Source of the DNA: Tanytarsus gracilentus
Taxonomy: Eukaryota; Arthropoda; Insecta; Diptera; Chironomidae
Length of the DNA: 64,000 nucleotides
Direction: 5' to 3'
Assembly: GCA_038502055.1 (NCBI GenBank)
Contig: JAXRKN010000019.1
Location: 1-64,000, forward strand
Shown here: positions 1 to 9,800 of the stretch, piece after piece
How the letters are laid out: every line of letters starts with the position of its first letter
Position numbering within the stretch: position 1 is the first letter of the stretch
Made by a program: the position numbers and the translations under genes
The notes under the pieces: model-generated
Told to the model about the DNA's origin: nothing
The model's input: only the letters and a program-made list of their open reading frames with translations
Databases searched by the model: none

Positions 1-677
1 AACTATGCACTCATTAAATGAAATATTTAAGTCTCTAATCTCTTGCCGCAAGTATTACAAACGTTAGACTCTTTAAGGGTATCTTTAATTTCGGACTCAA
101 TTTTTGACTTAATATTACTTTGAGAAATCATTAATGATAAAATTAAACGATTGTCCTGATCGGTTACCCCATTACAATTGATATTATCGCATTTTACTGA
201 ATTTAAACTACAAGAAAAAACATGATTTTGAGAGATTTCTTGATAGTCATCAAAAAATCTTTCAATTACCCGACAAACGTCATCTGCCATAGTCACTTTA
301 AAAGACTTAATTTAATCGCATTATCAATTTTATCTTTTTCAAATTTATAGATAAAATCGATCCAGTTTTGATTTCTTGAATCTGAATATTTAAAGTCAAA
401 ACTTTCATCAATTTTTAACATAAAATTAAATAAAGGAAAGTTTTCTTTAAGAGAGTGTTCTACATTTCTAAAAAACGTCAGTGTGATTATGCAAAGAGAG
501 AAGTGCACTAAAAATGGAATTAAATGGACACATATACGAAAAATGTACTTTAAAAAGACTAATATAAGCATAAAATAAATTTGTAAATGTGACATCGCCA
601 AGAATGGCACCTTCAAAATTAAAAATTGTTACGTTACTGTTTACTTTAGGAATTATTTCACTTTTTTTCTTTTGCAA
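1..677 (-). pseudogene. USP-like module 3, frameshifted copy continuing past the window edge
   Basis: Three overlapping minus-strand frames (468-677, 293-616 and 27-296) each match a successive part of module 2. MCPFNSIFSALLSLHNHTDVF aligns with the SSFNSVLSSFLALYNYTKVF block. NVEHSLKENFPLFNFMLKIDE follows. VCNTCGKRLET aligns with the ICNNCGSEIET zinc pair. After the stop at 27-29, similarity seems to go on in yet another frame. At least four frameshifts in under 700 bases, against one in the preceding 4 kb, argue for decay or a poorly assembled patch. Unlike the other two modules, this copy has Cys at the nucleophile position (codon at 530-528). It was probably once fused to the C-terminus of the helicase protein through the A-run at about 662-668. 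Confidence 0.6.
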
Positions 678-3600
678 ATTTCTAACTGAGTCTTTAAGGG
701 TTCTAGGAAAATTTCTTTACGGAATTTTACAGACTTCTCAACAATGTGCAATTCTGGATCGATTTTAATCTTTTTACTTAAATGTTCGCAACTCTTATCA
801 TCTAAACTATTCTCAATTGATTGAATAAAAGATTCATCAGAAGTTTCGTCAATAGACATTTTTTCTTGCAAAATTGGCAAATTTTCAATTAATGAATTTT
901 CAAATTTATGTATAATTGTATTTTCTTCTTTACATTCTAACAACTGACTTTCGCATTTAATAAACATCAAAATTTTAACTTCAACTAATTCTTTGCAATT
1001 TTTTAAAACTGTTTCAAAATTTGATTTATCATCCATTTCAAGAAAATAATTATCAACTATTCTATAAAAAGATTTTGGATGATTATTAACTTTGCAAAGA
1101 ACTATCTTTAATTCATAACTATTATTATTTAAAACAATTCTTCTTGGAATTTTATCAATTGAAACTTTTGAATCTAGTTTGTCAGTTAACAAAATATTTA
1201 CAAGAATTAAAGGAGAAAATACAATCATTGATAAATTTGTTTCAATTTCACTTCCACAATTATTACAAATAAAAGGGTTGGATAAAACTAAAGATTGAAT
1301 TTTAGATTCCAAATTGGAGGTCAACTCGGATTTAGAAAGCTTCAATTCAATCATTGTTTCTTGCTTTAGATCTGAGACATTCAAACATGGAACACATTTA
1401 ACTAATTTTCTTTCCCAAGACACCCATGCATGATCTACTTTATCAAATAAAATTTGCCAATTTGTCAAAAAGTTTACAACTATTGTAAAAAGTTCATTAC
1501 TCATATCTTTACTATTATTAAAAATTTCATTACAAGTATTTGGGAAATGTTCTATTAAAAATTTAATCCACTCTTTACTCTTATTAAATTTAAAATTATT
1601 AATATTTTCATGAATATCTAAGACAAATTTGAAAAAAGGATATTCCATTTCTAAACCTTGAACAAGCGATTGAAAAACTTTAGTGTAGTTATAAAGAGCA
1701 AGAAAAGAACTTAAAACTGAGTTGAAAGAACTCAAATTGTAAAATTTAACGTTTTGCAACCTTCCATTTACATTTACTTTAGAACTAATCTCATTTTTAA
1801 ACAAAACATTTCCCAAGATACCGGTTTTAATATTTTCGGGTTTAATAACATCATATTTAAAAGGAATTAATAAAACTTCATCTTTCGATTTAAGATCATT
1901 TGATTTCTTATTTAGATTTATGAAAAACTCTTTATCTTTAACGGAAAGTTTATGGGGATCAATGGAAGTTTGAAAGAAAATTGCAAAATGATCAGAAAAA
2001 TAAGAAGCAAATGTACCGGCATAACTACTTTTGCAGGTAGAAAAAACAATATCAATTTGAGAACCGGCATTATTAGTTATTGAATCATTAAGTAAATTGA
2101 TCAAGTTTTTATCTATTAATAATTTATGGAAAGAGTTACTGTTTTGCAATTTTTTTAAATCTTGATTGAAATCACCCATTAAAGTTACTTCAAAATTTTC
2201 TGGCTTATTTTTTAATAATCTTAAAACTTCAATTTTTAATTTTTCAATCGGGGCTTTGGGAGAACAATAACCAGTAATAATTAGGAAATTTTCAACTTCA
2301 AATGATCTCAAATCGATATGATAAGTATTTTTAGCATTACTTATAATATTTGGTTCAGAGAGGTTCTTAATACTACAACTATTTCTACACATAATTATTA
2401 AGCCCATGGAACGTTTTTTACTTTGATTTAAACTTTCTTTTAACGGAAAAACTACTTTAAAATCATTACGAACTTTAACTTCTTCAGAACTAAATACATT
2501 GGTTTCAGATAAAATTATGATATCGGCTTTCCAATACCAATTTAAAGCGTTAACATTCATTCCATGAGCTTTATAAGAATTTACATTATGATACACAATT
2601 TTAACCCCGAGATCCTGCTCAAAATTATAAAAAGATAATTTTAATTGGGCCGCATTTCTTAATCTATACATTTCATTAACTAAAGTTTGGGATCTGGATT
2701 TTGGTTCAGGGATTTTACCAAGAAGATATAACCCCTCATAATCGCATCTTGACAAACCAACATAACCTAATGCCGTAGAAAGTTCTCGCTTTCTACTATC
2801 TATGCAAATTTTATTTAAAGTTAGCCCCTGAGTACTATGCAAAGTGCTAGCCTCACAAAGAGTAATTGGAAATTGTTTTCTAATTGTTTCATGATGGATT
2901 TTAATAGAGATATTAAAAGCATCAGTTATTGTTTCTGAATAAAATTTTAATGGGACTAACTTTTCGGAAATCTTATTTTCTTTCATAAACTCTAAACATG
3001 ACTGTCTTGCTACAAGACCGACATTAGAATATTGAAATTCTAACCAAACTATGGCAGGGTTATTTGTTTGTTTGTCAAAATCGATTCTTCTCAATGTACC
3101 CATTGCCGATTTTGCTAAACCATCGGCAACACTTACATTGGAAGTTAACTTATATCTAAGACCGCATTTTAAAACTAACTTATATCGCATTTTTGTGTTT
3201 TGACTCTTATCATTGGCATATTCTTTCGCAATTTCTTTTTTGTTAGCTTCAATTGAATTCTTACAACTATTTTCTTTATCTTTACTATCGGCAATATGTA
3301 CAGTATCTATGGCAATTGATTCATAAGAGGGACCTGGGGCTTTAGCAAATTTATTTTCATTAAATTCATTTACTTCTTTATTACTATAATAAACCCATAT
3401 AGCATCTTCGGGTACGTCTTTTTCAGATTTAAAAATTCTTTTCTTTAAAAAATTAGCATGTTCTTTACTTAATTTACCGAGAGCAAAATCATCTAAAAGG
3501 GCTTGATAAACTTTATTTTTTTGACGTACCCCCTCATTTAATTCAAAAAATTCAAATTCATACCAAACTTGATCGAAAAGGAAATCATTAACATTATTAT

Positions 3601-4609
3601 AATCACTAAATGCATATATGGGTTTATCATTAACTGGGGGTAATTGGTAAAGATCGCCCGCAAAAATTACAATTCTACCCCCAAAACTCTTATTATTAAT
3701 GCCATAAATTTCTCTACACCTCTTATCCATATTAATTCTTAAATTTCTAGAGATCATTGAATATTCATCCGCAATTATTACTTTAACATCTTTATGTTCT
3801 TTACGCATAAGACCAATCAAATCATCACTTAATTTAACAATATGTTTACGAAATCTAGTGTCAATTGCAAAAGCACTATGAATGGTTAAGCCATTTATAA
3901 GAAATGCTGCAATCCCCGTTGGAGCGCACAAAAGAGTCTTGTTTGATTTAAAATCTGTCCCCTCAATTCGATTGAAATAATCATTAACTAACTCATTTAT
4001 AACATTAATTACAAAAGTTTTACCGACACCCGCTTTACCCTGAAGAATGATTTTAGTTCCCTTATCACAATCAGTTTCTTGTTTAGTACTAATCAAATGG
4101 AAAATATGGAAAACAATTTCTTGCTGTTTTTCATTTAACCCACAAATTCTTTCCCACAAATTTACTCTATTAATTAATGGAGGTTGTTTGAGTGCATAAA
4201 CTGATTTCCCCTTATCTTTATCTTTAGAAATTTTCTTTTTAGACTTTTTTTCCCCATTTGCAATTCCCAACTCTTCATAAATATCAATTTCATCATTATC
4301 ACTCAAACCCTCATCTAAAAAATTTTGAATTTCTTCTTGTTTCTCAAAACTTAAATTGGAAAGAACCCGTTCTTTAAGAGCTTCTAAACATTCTTCAGTT
4401 ATAACGTTATATTCGGCATATTTGTTAAAAATTTCATCTTTGTTTTTTTCAAAAGTTTCCCTAACCTTAGCAAAATTTAAAAGATCTCTTTCTTCATCTC
4501 TCCAAGGGAGATACAGCATTACTTTTTCGCGATAATAATTATTGGGATCAAATTCTTGCTTATAATTTACAAATCGAATTACTTTCGGGCGGGATCTTTT
4601 ACTGTACAA
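653..4609 (-). CDS. Helitron PIF1-type helicase, EEP nuclease and second USP-like module
   Basis: The frame spans 1,318 codons and opens on TTG (4609), only the first near-start codon after a frameshift; it is really the continuation of Rep (SRPKVIRFVNYK...LPWRDEE is the usual Rep-Hel junction). Helicase motifs: Walker A GKAGVGKT 191-198, APTGIAA about 229-235, DEYSM 281-285, FAGDLYQLPP 316-325, STLHSTQGLTL about 588-598, GYVGLSR 615-621. An EEP nuclease follows at about 669-880 with the expected catalytic residues: HNVNS 674-678, SET 701-703, GDFNQD 812-817, D853 and SDH 872-874. From about 914 to 1218 lies a second USP-like module with Cys pairs at 1072/1075 and 1115/1118. An acidic tail ends at 653, where another A-run frameshift (about 662-668) leads into a third module. 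Known role: unwinding DNA during transposition; the nuclease is typical of Helentrons. Confidence 0.9.
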   Translation of the reverse strand: MYSKRSRPKVIRFVNYKQEFDPNNYYREKVMLYLPWRDEERDLLNFAKVRETFEKNKDEIFNKYAEYNVITEECLEALKERVLSNLSFEKQEEIQNFLDEGLSDNDEIDIYEELGIANGEKKSKKKISKDKDKGKSVYALKQPPLINRVNLWERICGLNEKQQEIVFHIFHLISTKQETDCDKGTKIILQGKAGVGKTFVINVINELVNDYFNRIEGTDFKSNKTLLCAPTGIAAFLINGLTIHSAFAIDTRFRKHIVKLSDDLIGLMRKEHKDVKVIIADEYSMISRNLRINMDKRCREIYGINNKSFGGRIVIFAGDLYQLPPVNDKPIYAFSDYNNVNDFLFDQVWYEFEFFELNEGVRQKNKVYQALLDDFALGKLSKEHANFLKKRIFKSEKDVPEDAIWVYYSNKEVNEFNENKFAKAPGPSYESIAIDTVHIADSKDKENSCKNSIEANKKEIAKEYANDKSQNTKMRYKLVLKCGLRYKLTSNVSVADGLAKSAMGTLRRIDFDKQTNNPAIVWLEFQYSNVGLVARQSCLEFMKENKISEKLVPLKFYSETITDAFNISIKIHHETIRKQFPITLCEASTLHSTQGLTLNKICIDSRKRELSTALGYVGLSRCDYEGLYLLGKIPEPKSRSQTLVNEMYRLRNAAQLKLSFYNFEQDLGVKIVYHNVNSYKAHGMNVNALNWYWKADIIILSETNVFSSEEVKVRNDFKVVFPLKESLNQSKKRSMGLIIMCRNSCSIKNLSEPNIISNAKNTYHIDLRSFEVENFLIITGYCSPKAPIEKLKIEVLRLLKNKPENFEVTLMGDFNQDLKKLQNSNSFHKLLIDKNLINLLNDSITNNAGSQIDIVFSTCKSSYAGTFASYFSDHFAIFFQTSIDPHKLSVKDKEFFINLNKKSNDLKSKDEVLLIPFKYDVIKPENIKTGILGNVLFKNEISSKVNVNGRLQNVKFYNLSSFNSVLSSFLALYNYTKVFQSLVQGLEMEYPFFKFVLDIHENINNFKFNKSKEWIKFLIEHFPNTCNEIFNNSKDMSNELFTIVVNFLTNWQILFDKVDHAWVSWERKLVKCVPCLNVSDLKQETMIELKLSKSELTSNLESKIQSLVLSNPFICNNCGSEIETNLSMIVFSPLILVNILLTDKLDSKVSIDKIPRRIVLNNNSYELKIVLCKVNNHPKSFYRIVDNYFLEMDDKSNFETVLKNCKELVEVKILMFIKCESQLLECKEENTIIHKFENSLIENLPILQEKMSIDETSDESFIQSIENSLDDKSCEHLSKKIKIDPELHIVEKSVKFRKEIFLEPLKTQLEICKRKKVK
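956..1870 (-). other. USP-like module 2 downstream of the EEP nuclease (serine at the catalytic Cys position)
   Basis: Residues about 914-1218 of the helicase frame repeat the plan of module 1. There is a box YNLSSFNSVLSSFLALYNY, again S-S-F-N-S where active USPs have C-x-x-N-S. Cys pairs lie at 1072/1075 and 1115/1118. The terminal box HPKSFYRIVDNYFLEMDD matches the spacing of a USP His box followed by W/Y-x-x-[FLM]-D-D. H1177 and D1192/D1193 are therefore kept while the nucleophile is not. The two modules are diverged from each other, so the duplication is not recent. Confidence 0.5.
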
Positions 4610-4638
4610 TTCAGAAAGACTAGCAATTTTATCATTTT

Positions 4639-7600
4639 CTAATTCTTGCTCATCATTTTCATCCCCTGAACTTTCTTCATTATTATCACAATTAAAATTC
4701 TTTTTTTAGATTTCTTGGTCTTAAAATACCAAGCCGCAAAATCAGCTAAAGTTAGCTTTTCTAATTCTTTGGGTCTTTGAGCATATTCTTGAATAAAACC
4801 TTTAACATAAATGTCTTTAGAATCATCTTCTAATAAGTCAAGTTCTTCATCTGGTTTGATTAAATATGAACGATCTTGAGGCAAATTAGTATTAATAAAT
4901 TTTTCATCTTCACTAAAACAAACAATTGAATAACCCTTAATTTCTTGAACAGCTTGCTGAACGCTTATGCATGAGGTATTATGGAAAACATTTGCAACAC
5001 TTTTAAAAGTTTCTTGAACAGTCTTATTGCCGTTTCTACATTCTTCTATTGCTTTTTCAATCAAAAAATTTACACCCTCATCTACTTTTAAGCAATATTT
5101 GAAAAGATAATGAATTGCAGCATAAGCGTCAATTATAAATTGAAGGTCATGGTTATTTTCTAAACTATCTAACAAAATGGGATTATAATTATTAACCATG
5201 ACCGCATTAGTTTCCCTCTTGTAAATAATTAAAATTTTGAAAACCTCACATCTAATGCAATCGTAATATTCAGTCATACTCAGATTTAAATCGCTTAACA
5301 TTTTATCGAATGATTCTAAGACATTATTTTTCTTATAGTAATTCATTTTTTCTTTAATTTTAACTAAAATTGCTAGTCTTTCTTTCGTTATAAATTTTGG
5401 ATCTTTATGGGGATATAAAATCATTGTTCTATGAGCTACATAGCGAGGAAAATGAAACCGGCATTTTTTACTCTTATTTTTATAACAACTATGGGTATGT
5501 CTATGAATTTGAAATTTCATATTTGGATTATTTTCTAAAAACTTTGTGCTAACAAATTGATCTAAGAAATCAATAACACGGGTTTCATTTTCTTCTTTAA
5601 TATCTAAAGTCTTAGGATATGGAATTAAAACTGGCGCATCTTTACACCACAAAACATAATGATAATGAATTGAACCCCTCATCTGAATTTCAGATCTACA
5701 CATAAAATGATCAACATAATTTTTACCAAATAAACCATTGGGATTTTTTACAAAATTTAAAAACGCTTTTGACCGATGATTAATAAACTCTGTGGCTAGC
5801 ACAGGATCATCTCGAACTAACTGGGATTTAATATCTTGACTTAGATTACTAGCTTCAACGAGAGATATATCTTTATGGAAAATATTTTTATAAGCTTGTT
5901 TTAAAAATTCTGGGGCATTTGCTTCTGATATACTTAAGGTAAAAAAGAAAGAGCATAGTCCAAATTGACGAATCATTTGCTTTGCTCTATGCTCTTTCTT
6001 TAACAAATATTCATTACTGGTTCTAACTTGGGGTAAAATTTTATATGCAATATTTTTGGAAATCAAATGCCCTATCTTTTCAGGATTTTTAATATCCTTC
6101 TTTGTCAAGTTTTCTGCTTTAGTTTTACGTAAAGCAGTAGTAATGGCACTGCCTAAATCTCTCTTAACTTTTTCTTTAAATTTAAATAAAATTTCTCGCG
6201 GGCCAAAACGCGATCTATCCCAATGGTTTATTTCATTTCTAATAGCGCGAGTATACGAAATAAATCTACAAGAATAATGAATGCCGTCATATTCTTGAGG
6301 ATATCCACAATAAGCTTTTGGAAAACAAATCGCATCATAATCAAGAAATTTACAAGCAGGCTCAGGCTTAAGGCCTTGACCGGGAGCAACTACTAAAACA
6401 TCATTAAAAGCTTGTTTAATATCTGGATTATGATTTTTAACGTAATTTTGAATTCTTTCTTGAGTAACATTTGGAAAAACTAAAATATGTTCATTTTTTT
6501 CGGGATTTTCTAACTCTTCATCGGAAAGGATTTCATCTTCATCTCTTTCTTCATTTAAACTATCTAAAAAATCTTCAGGTAGCAATTCAGGTAAATTTTC
6601 AAGCAAATTGTGAATATCCTTAATTTCTTTAATTTCGTAATCTTCTAAATCAAAATCGGATGCATCAATTTCATCCAATTTTGGTTTAGGAGAAACGTTC
6701 GTCTTAAAAACTAATTTAGAATCTATTTTAACATATGCAAGTAATACTGGGTTCACTTTTAAAGTTTTAGAATCTACATATTTTTCTTCAAAAAGAACAT
6801 CATTTAATTCAATAAATTTATCTTCATGTCTAATGAATGGAACTACCTGTTTCACATCTTCGTGAATCAAAAACTTTAACTCAAAAATATTATTTTCGCC
6901 CAAATTTAACTGAATTGGAATGTGGTTGAACAAATTTGAATAAAAAGTTTTGTTAATTTTAATGGCTTCTGAATTTACGACATGAATTAAAATTATATCT
7001 TCCAATTTAAACTCTACTTTATCTGATTTTAAATTATTTGAACCACATTCCATGCAATTTTTCATTGTTTCAATTTCTTCTTTACTCAAAGATTCATACG
7101 AAAGCAATTGTTTTCTCAAAGTGTTATTAAAATCTTTATCAACATTTAAAACTTTAAAAAGTGCAAAAGTTTTTTGTGAAAACCCTACTTTACAATTATT
7201 ACAATACAATTGCTTTCGAAATGAATAAAAATCGTGTTCTAAAAACTGTTCTAAAATGAACCCAGCATTAAATTTCATATCTTTAAACGTATTAAAATCA
7301 TCGCGATTTTCAGAAAAATTGGGAGTTGTCTTTGGAAATTTTTGATTTATAAAAATAACCCATTCTGATACTAAATATTCCATTTCATCCCAAATATTTC
7401 TGTCTAAACAACCACATACAAACTTCAAAAATTCACAATTTTCTTGTTTTAACAATTCTTTAAACTTTAAATCAAGTTGGCAACTACCAAAAAATGCATG
7501 AAAAAGACTATTCAATGAGGACATTGATCTATATTCAAATATAACTTTTTTATCGTTTTGAATAAAAAAGTAATTTTGAAATATTAAAAGATTCTTGTGA

Positions 7601-8673
7601 ATTTCATCATTTTGACCGCTTTGCTTATCTTTTTCCACTTCCTTCTCTACTCTAATTTTATAATTATCATTATCTTTCTTTTCGTTAACTTGATTTGAAT
7701 TCTTACTATTATTAATGGGTATATAATTAGGCTTTTCGCCTTTAGCCGGGACTATAAAATTTAACAAATCAGAAACGGAATTTGGATCGTAATCTTTAAA
7801 TGCATCATTATTAATTTGAATGCCATATCTTTGATAAAGGGGTGTTTGCAAGAGAAAATTTAATTTATCAAAAACTTTTTTTACACTTATGGTGTCAAAT
7901 AAAAAAGAACTGGCATGATTCAATTTACGTTTAAAATCTAATTGAACAACTGAAGTTTCGTTAAATCGTAAGGGAAGTAAAGTAAGAACGTGAGAAATAT
8001 CAGGAACTATATTAACAACCGCGCCCTTAATAAATAACTGAGGATTTAATTGGAAAGGAGTTCGAGACATGATTTGCATAAATGGAATAACTGGGGTTAC
8101 TAAAAGAGCTTCTAAATCAGTTGCACTTGTAAGTATTTCCGGCCGATTATAATATTCGGGCCTTCGTACTCCACATTGGGGATTCAACAAGGGAATTTTA
8201 CCATTAATTAAATTTTTAGAACAAGTTGAGCAAATCATGCCTGAATCTATTCCAACAATCTTTTCTTTAAATTCTTTTATATTTTTAATCACGTAAGATT
8301 GAAACTTTAACCCCGAAGGACTATCTTCTTTTTTACTGTACTTGGCTTTCTTATTATACTTAATATGGTAAGAATTCAAATCAAATTTACTTGGATTATT
8401 TTTAAAAAATAATCCTTCGCAACAACAACAAACAATTTCTGGAACTTCCCGAAGTTCCTCAATAAATTTAAGCAGAACTTTTGCTTTCTTAATATCTAAT
8501 TCGCAATTAACATTATCAATCTTATTTAAAACCGCATTAATATCTTTAGAATGTGCTTTTCTAAAACTCATTTGAACATTTAAATTAACATCTTTCACTT
8601 CTTTACGAATTTCAGACTTATGAACTTTAATTTTATCTTTAAGCAATTTTTTGGAATCAAATTTCTTTTTCAT
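4639..8673 (-). CDS. Helitron Rep region: DUF6570-like, USP-like module and HUH endonuclease
   Basis: This 1,344-residue frame carries, in order: a Cys-rich segment (CCCC at 82-85, CSTC at 148-151); a DUF6570-like stretch (about 145-285, with TPVIPFMQI and FIKGAVVNIVPDI); an acidic/basic linker; a USP-like module (about 372-650); and the Helitron_like_N Rep domain (about 775-1250). In Rep, the HUH motif is HYH at 1003-1005 within QMRGSIHYHYVLW. A Cys/His knuckle follows (SCYK...KKCRFHFPR, about 1062-1077), then candidate nicking tyrosines 1184, 1189 and 1193 in DAYAAIHYLFKYCLK. The known role is cutting and joining single-stranded DNA during rolling-circle transposition. The frame ends in an unrelated tail (RILIVIIMKKVQG) because the A7 run at 4701-4707 looks one base short; with the next frame the protein runs into the helicase. 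The Met at 8673 is probably internal, since homology continues upstream. Confidence 0.88.
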   Translation of the reverse strand: MKKKFDSKKLLKDKIKVHKSEIRKEVKDVNLNVQMSFRKAHSKDINAVLNKIDNVNCELDIKKAKVLLKFIEELREVPEIVCCCCEGLFFKNNPSKFDLNSYHIKYNKKAKYSKKEDSPSGLKFQSYVIKNIKEFKEKIVGIDSGMICSTCSKNLINGKIPLLNPQCGVRRPEYYNRPEILTSATDLEALLVTPVIPFMQIMSRTPFQLNPQLFIKGAVVNIVPDISHVLTLLPLRFNETSVVQLDFKRKLNHASSFLFDTISVKKVFDKLNFLLQTPLYQRYGIQINNDAFKDYDPNSVSDLLNFIVPAKGEKPNYIPINNSKNSNQVNEKKDNDNYKIRVEKEVEKDKQSGQNDEIHKNLLIFQNYFFIQNDKKVIFEYRSMSSLNSLFHAFFGSCQLDLKFKELLKQENCEFLKFVCGCLDRNIWDEMEYLVSEWVIFINQKFPKTTPNFSENRDDFNTFKDMKFNAGFILEQFLEHDFYSFRKQLYCNNCKVGFSQKTFALFKVLNVDKDFNNTLRKQLLSYESLSKEEIETMKNCMECGSNNLKSDKVEFKLEDIILIHVVNSEAIKINKTFYSNLFNHIPIQLNLGENNIFELKFLIHEDVKQVVPFIRHEDKFIELNDVLFEEKYVDSKTLKVNPVLLAYVKIDSKLVFKTNVSPKPKLDEIDASDFDLEDYEIKEIKDIHNLLENLPELLPEDFLDSLNEERDEDEILSDEELENPEKNEHILVFPNVTQERIQNYVKNHNPDIKQAFNDVLVVAPGQGLKPEPACKFLDYDAICFPKAYCGYPQEYDGIHYSCRFISYTRAIRNEINHWDRSRFGPREILFKFKEKVKRDLGSAITTALRKTKAENLTKKDIKNPEKIGHLISKNIAYKILPQVRTSNEYLLKKEHRAKQMIRQFGLCSFFFTLSISEANAPEFLKQAYKNIFHKDISLVEASNLSQDIKSQLVRDDPVLATEFINHRSKAFLNFVKNPNGLFGKNYVDHFMCRSEIQMRGSIHYHYVLWCKDAPVLIPYPKTLDIKEENETRVIDFLDQFVSTKFLENNPNMKFQIHRHTHSCYKNKSKKCRFHFPRYVAHRTMILYPHKDPKFITKERLAILVKIKEKMNYYKKNNVLESFDKMLSDLNLSMTEYYDCIRCEVFKILIIYKRETNAVMVNNYNPILLDSLENNHDLQFIIDAYAAIHYLFKYCLKVDEGVNFLIEKAIEECRNGNKTVQETFKSVANVFHNTSCISVQQAVQEIKGYSIVCFSEDEKFINTNLPQDRSYLIKPDEELDLLEDDSKDIYVKGFIQEYAQRPKELEKLTLADFAAWYFKTKKSKKRILIVIIMKKVQGMKMMSKN
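6724..7560 (-). other. USP-like module 1 within the Rep frame (serine at the catalytic Cys position)
   Basis: Residues about 372-650 of the Rep frame resemble a ubiquitin-specific protease in layout. There is a Cys-box-like motif RSMSSLNSLFHAFFG, where the family has N-T-C-Y-x-N-S and Ser replaces Cys. Two CxxC pairs follow at 491/494 and 540/543, spaced like the zinc fingers of USPs. A C-terminal box, IRHEDKFIELNDVLFEE...NPVLLAYVKI, resembles the His/Asp box. The match rests on motif order, not on a database hit. With Ser at the nucleophile it is probably a binding rather than a cleaving module. Confidence 0.5.
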
Positions 8674-8681
8674 TATTCGAG

Positions 8682-9332
8682 TTACTCTAATATTTTCATT
8701 TTTAGCAAAATTTGGGTCTGTTTCTTTTTTTTAGTTAAATAATCAAGACTTGAATTAATTTTTTCGACCCTATGCTCTAAATCATTATCGTACTTTACTT
8801 TTTTAAGATTAGCTAATCTTAATTTTTCTTTAATTTCAAAATCTGGGTCTGTTTCTTTCTTTTTTGTTATATAATCAAGACTTGAATTAATTTTTTCGAC
8901 CCTATGCTCTAAATCATTATCGTACTTTACTTTCATAAGATTAGCTAATCTTAACTTTTCTTTAATTTCAAAATCTGGGTCTGTTTCTTTCTTTTTTGTT
9001 AAATAATCAAGACTTGAATTAATTTTTTCGACCCTATGCTCTAAATCATTATCGTACTTTACTTTCATAAGATTAGCTAATCTTAACTTTTCATTAATTT
9101 CAAAATTTGGGTCTGTTTCTTTCTTTTTTGTTAAATAATCAAGACTTGAATTAATTTTTTCGACCCTATGCTCTAAATCATTATCGTACTTTACTTTCAT
9201 AAGATTAGCTAATCTTAACTTTTCATTAATTTCAAAATCTGGGTCTGTTTCTTTCTTTTTTGTTAAATAATCAAGACTTGAATTAATTTTTTCGACCCTA
9301 TGCTCTAAATCATTATCGTACTTTACTTTCAT
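8682..9332 (-). CDS. Repeat-rich second piece of the Helitron polyprotein
   Basis: The frame consists of almost five further copies of the 44-residue basic repeat seen in the piece upstream. Copies differ at only a few positions, such as NEKLRLANL versus KEKLRLANL, or LTKKK versus ITKKK. It closes with KKKKQTQILLKMKILE, again because a T run at about 8722-8729 is one base short. In the frame shifted by one base, the sequence reads from the last repeat (KKETDPNFAKNENIRVTRIM) straight into the Rep frame that begins at 8673. The open frame starts at an internal Met of a repeat, so that Met is unlikely to be a true start. Function is inferred from the family only: probably a nucleic-acid-binding N-terminal region of the transposase. 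Confidence 0.65.
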   Translation of the reverse strand: MKVKYDNDLEHRVEKINSSLDYLTKKKETDPDFEINEKLRLANLMKVKYDNDLEHRVEKINSSLDYLTKKKETDPNFEINEKLRLANLMKVKYDNDLEHRVEKINSSLDYLTKKKETDPDFEIKEKLRLANLMKVKYDNDLEHRVEKINSSLDYITKKKETDPDFEIKEKLRLANLKKVKYDNDLEHRVEKINSSLDYLTKKKKQTQILLKMKILE

Positions 9333-9800
9333 AAGATTAGCTAATCTTAAATTTTCATTAATTTCAAAATCTGGGTCTGTTTCTTTTTTTTTGTTAAATA
9401 ATCAAGACTTGAATTAATTTTTTCGACCCTATGCTCTAAATCATTATCGTACTTTACTTTTTTAAGATTAGCTAATCTTAATTTTTCTTTAATTTCAAAA
9501 TCTGGGTCTGTTTCTTTCTTTTTTGTTAAATAATCAAGACTTGAATTAATTTTTTCGACCCTATGCTCTAAATCATTATCGTACTTTACTTTCATAAGAT
9601 TAGCTAATCTTAACTTTTCTTTAATTTCAAAATCTGGGTCTGTTTCTTTCTTTTTTGTTAAATAATCAAGACTTGAATTAATTTTTTCGACCCTATGCTC
9701 TAAATCATTATCGTACTTTACTTTCTTAAGATTAGCTAATCTTAATTTTTCTTTAATTTCAAAATCTGGGTCTGTTTCTTTTTTTTCAATCTTATATCTC
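8700..9800 (-). repeat. In-frame 132-bp tandem repeat inside the transposase N-terminus
   Basis: The marker GGGTCTG recurs at 8714, 8845, 8977, 9109, 9241, 9373, 9504, 9636 and 9768. Spacing is exactly 132 bp except for two 131-bp steps that coincide with the frameshifts. Copies are nearly identical at DNA level, which implies recent expansion or homogenisation. A multiple of three keeps the protein repeat in frame. Confidence 0.95.

Noticed and set aside
6056..6277. 73-codon plus-strand frame inside the Rep region
   Set aside because: Antisense shadow of the clearly coding Rep frame.
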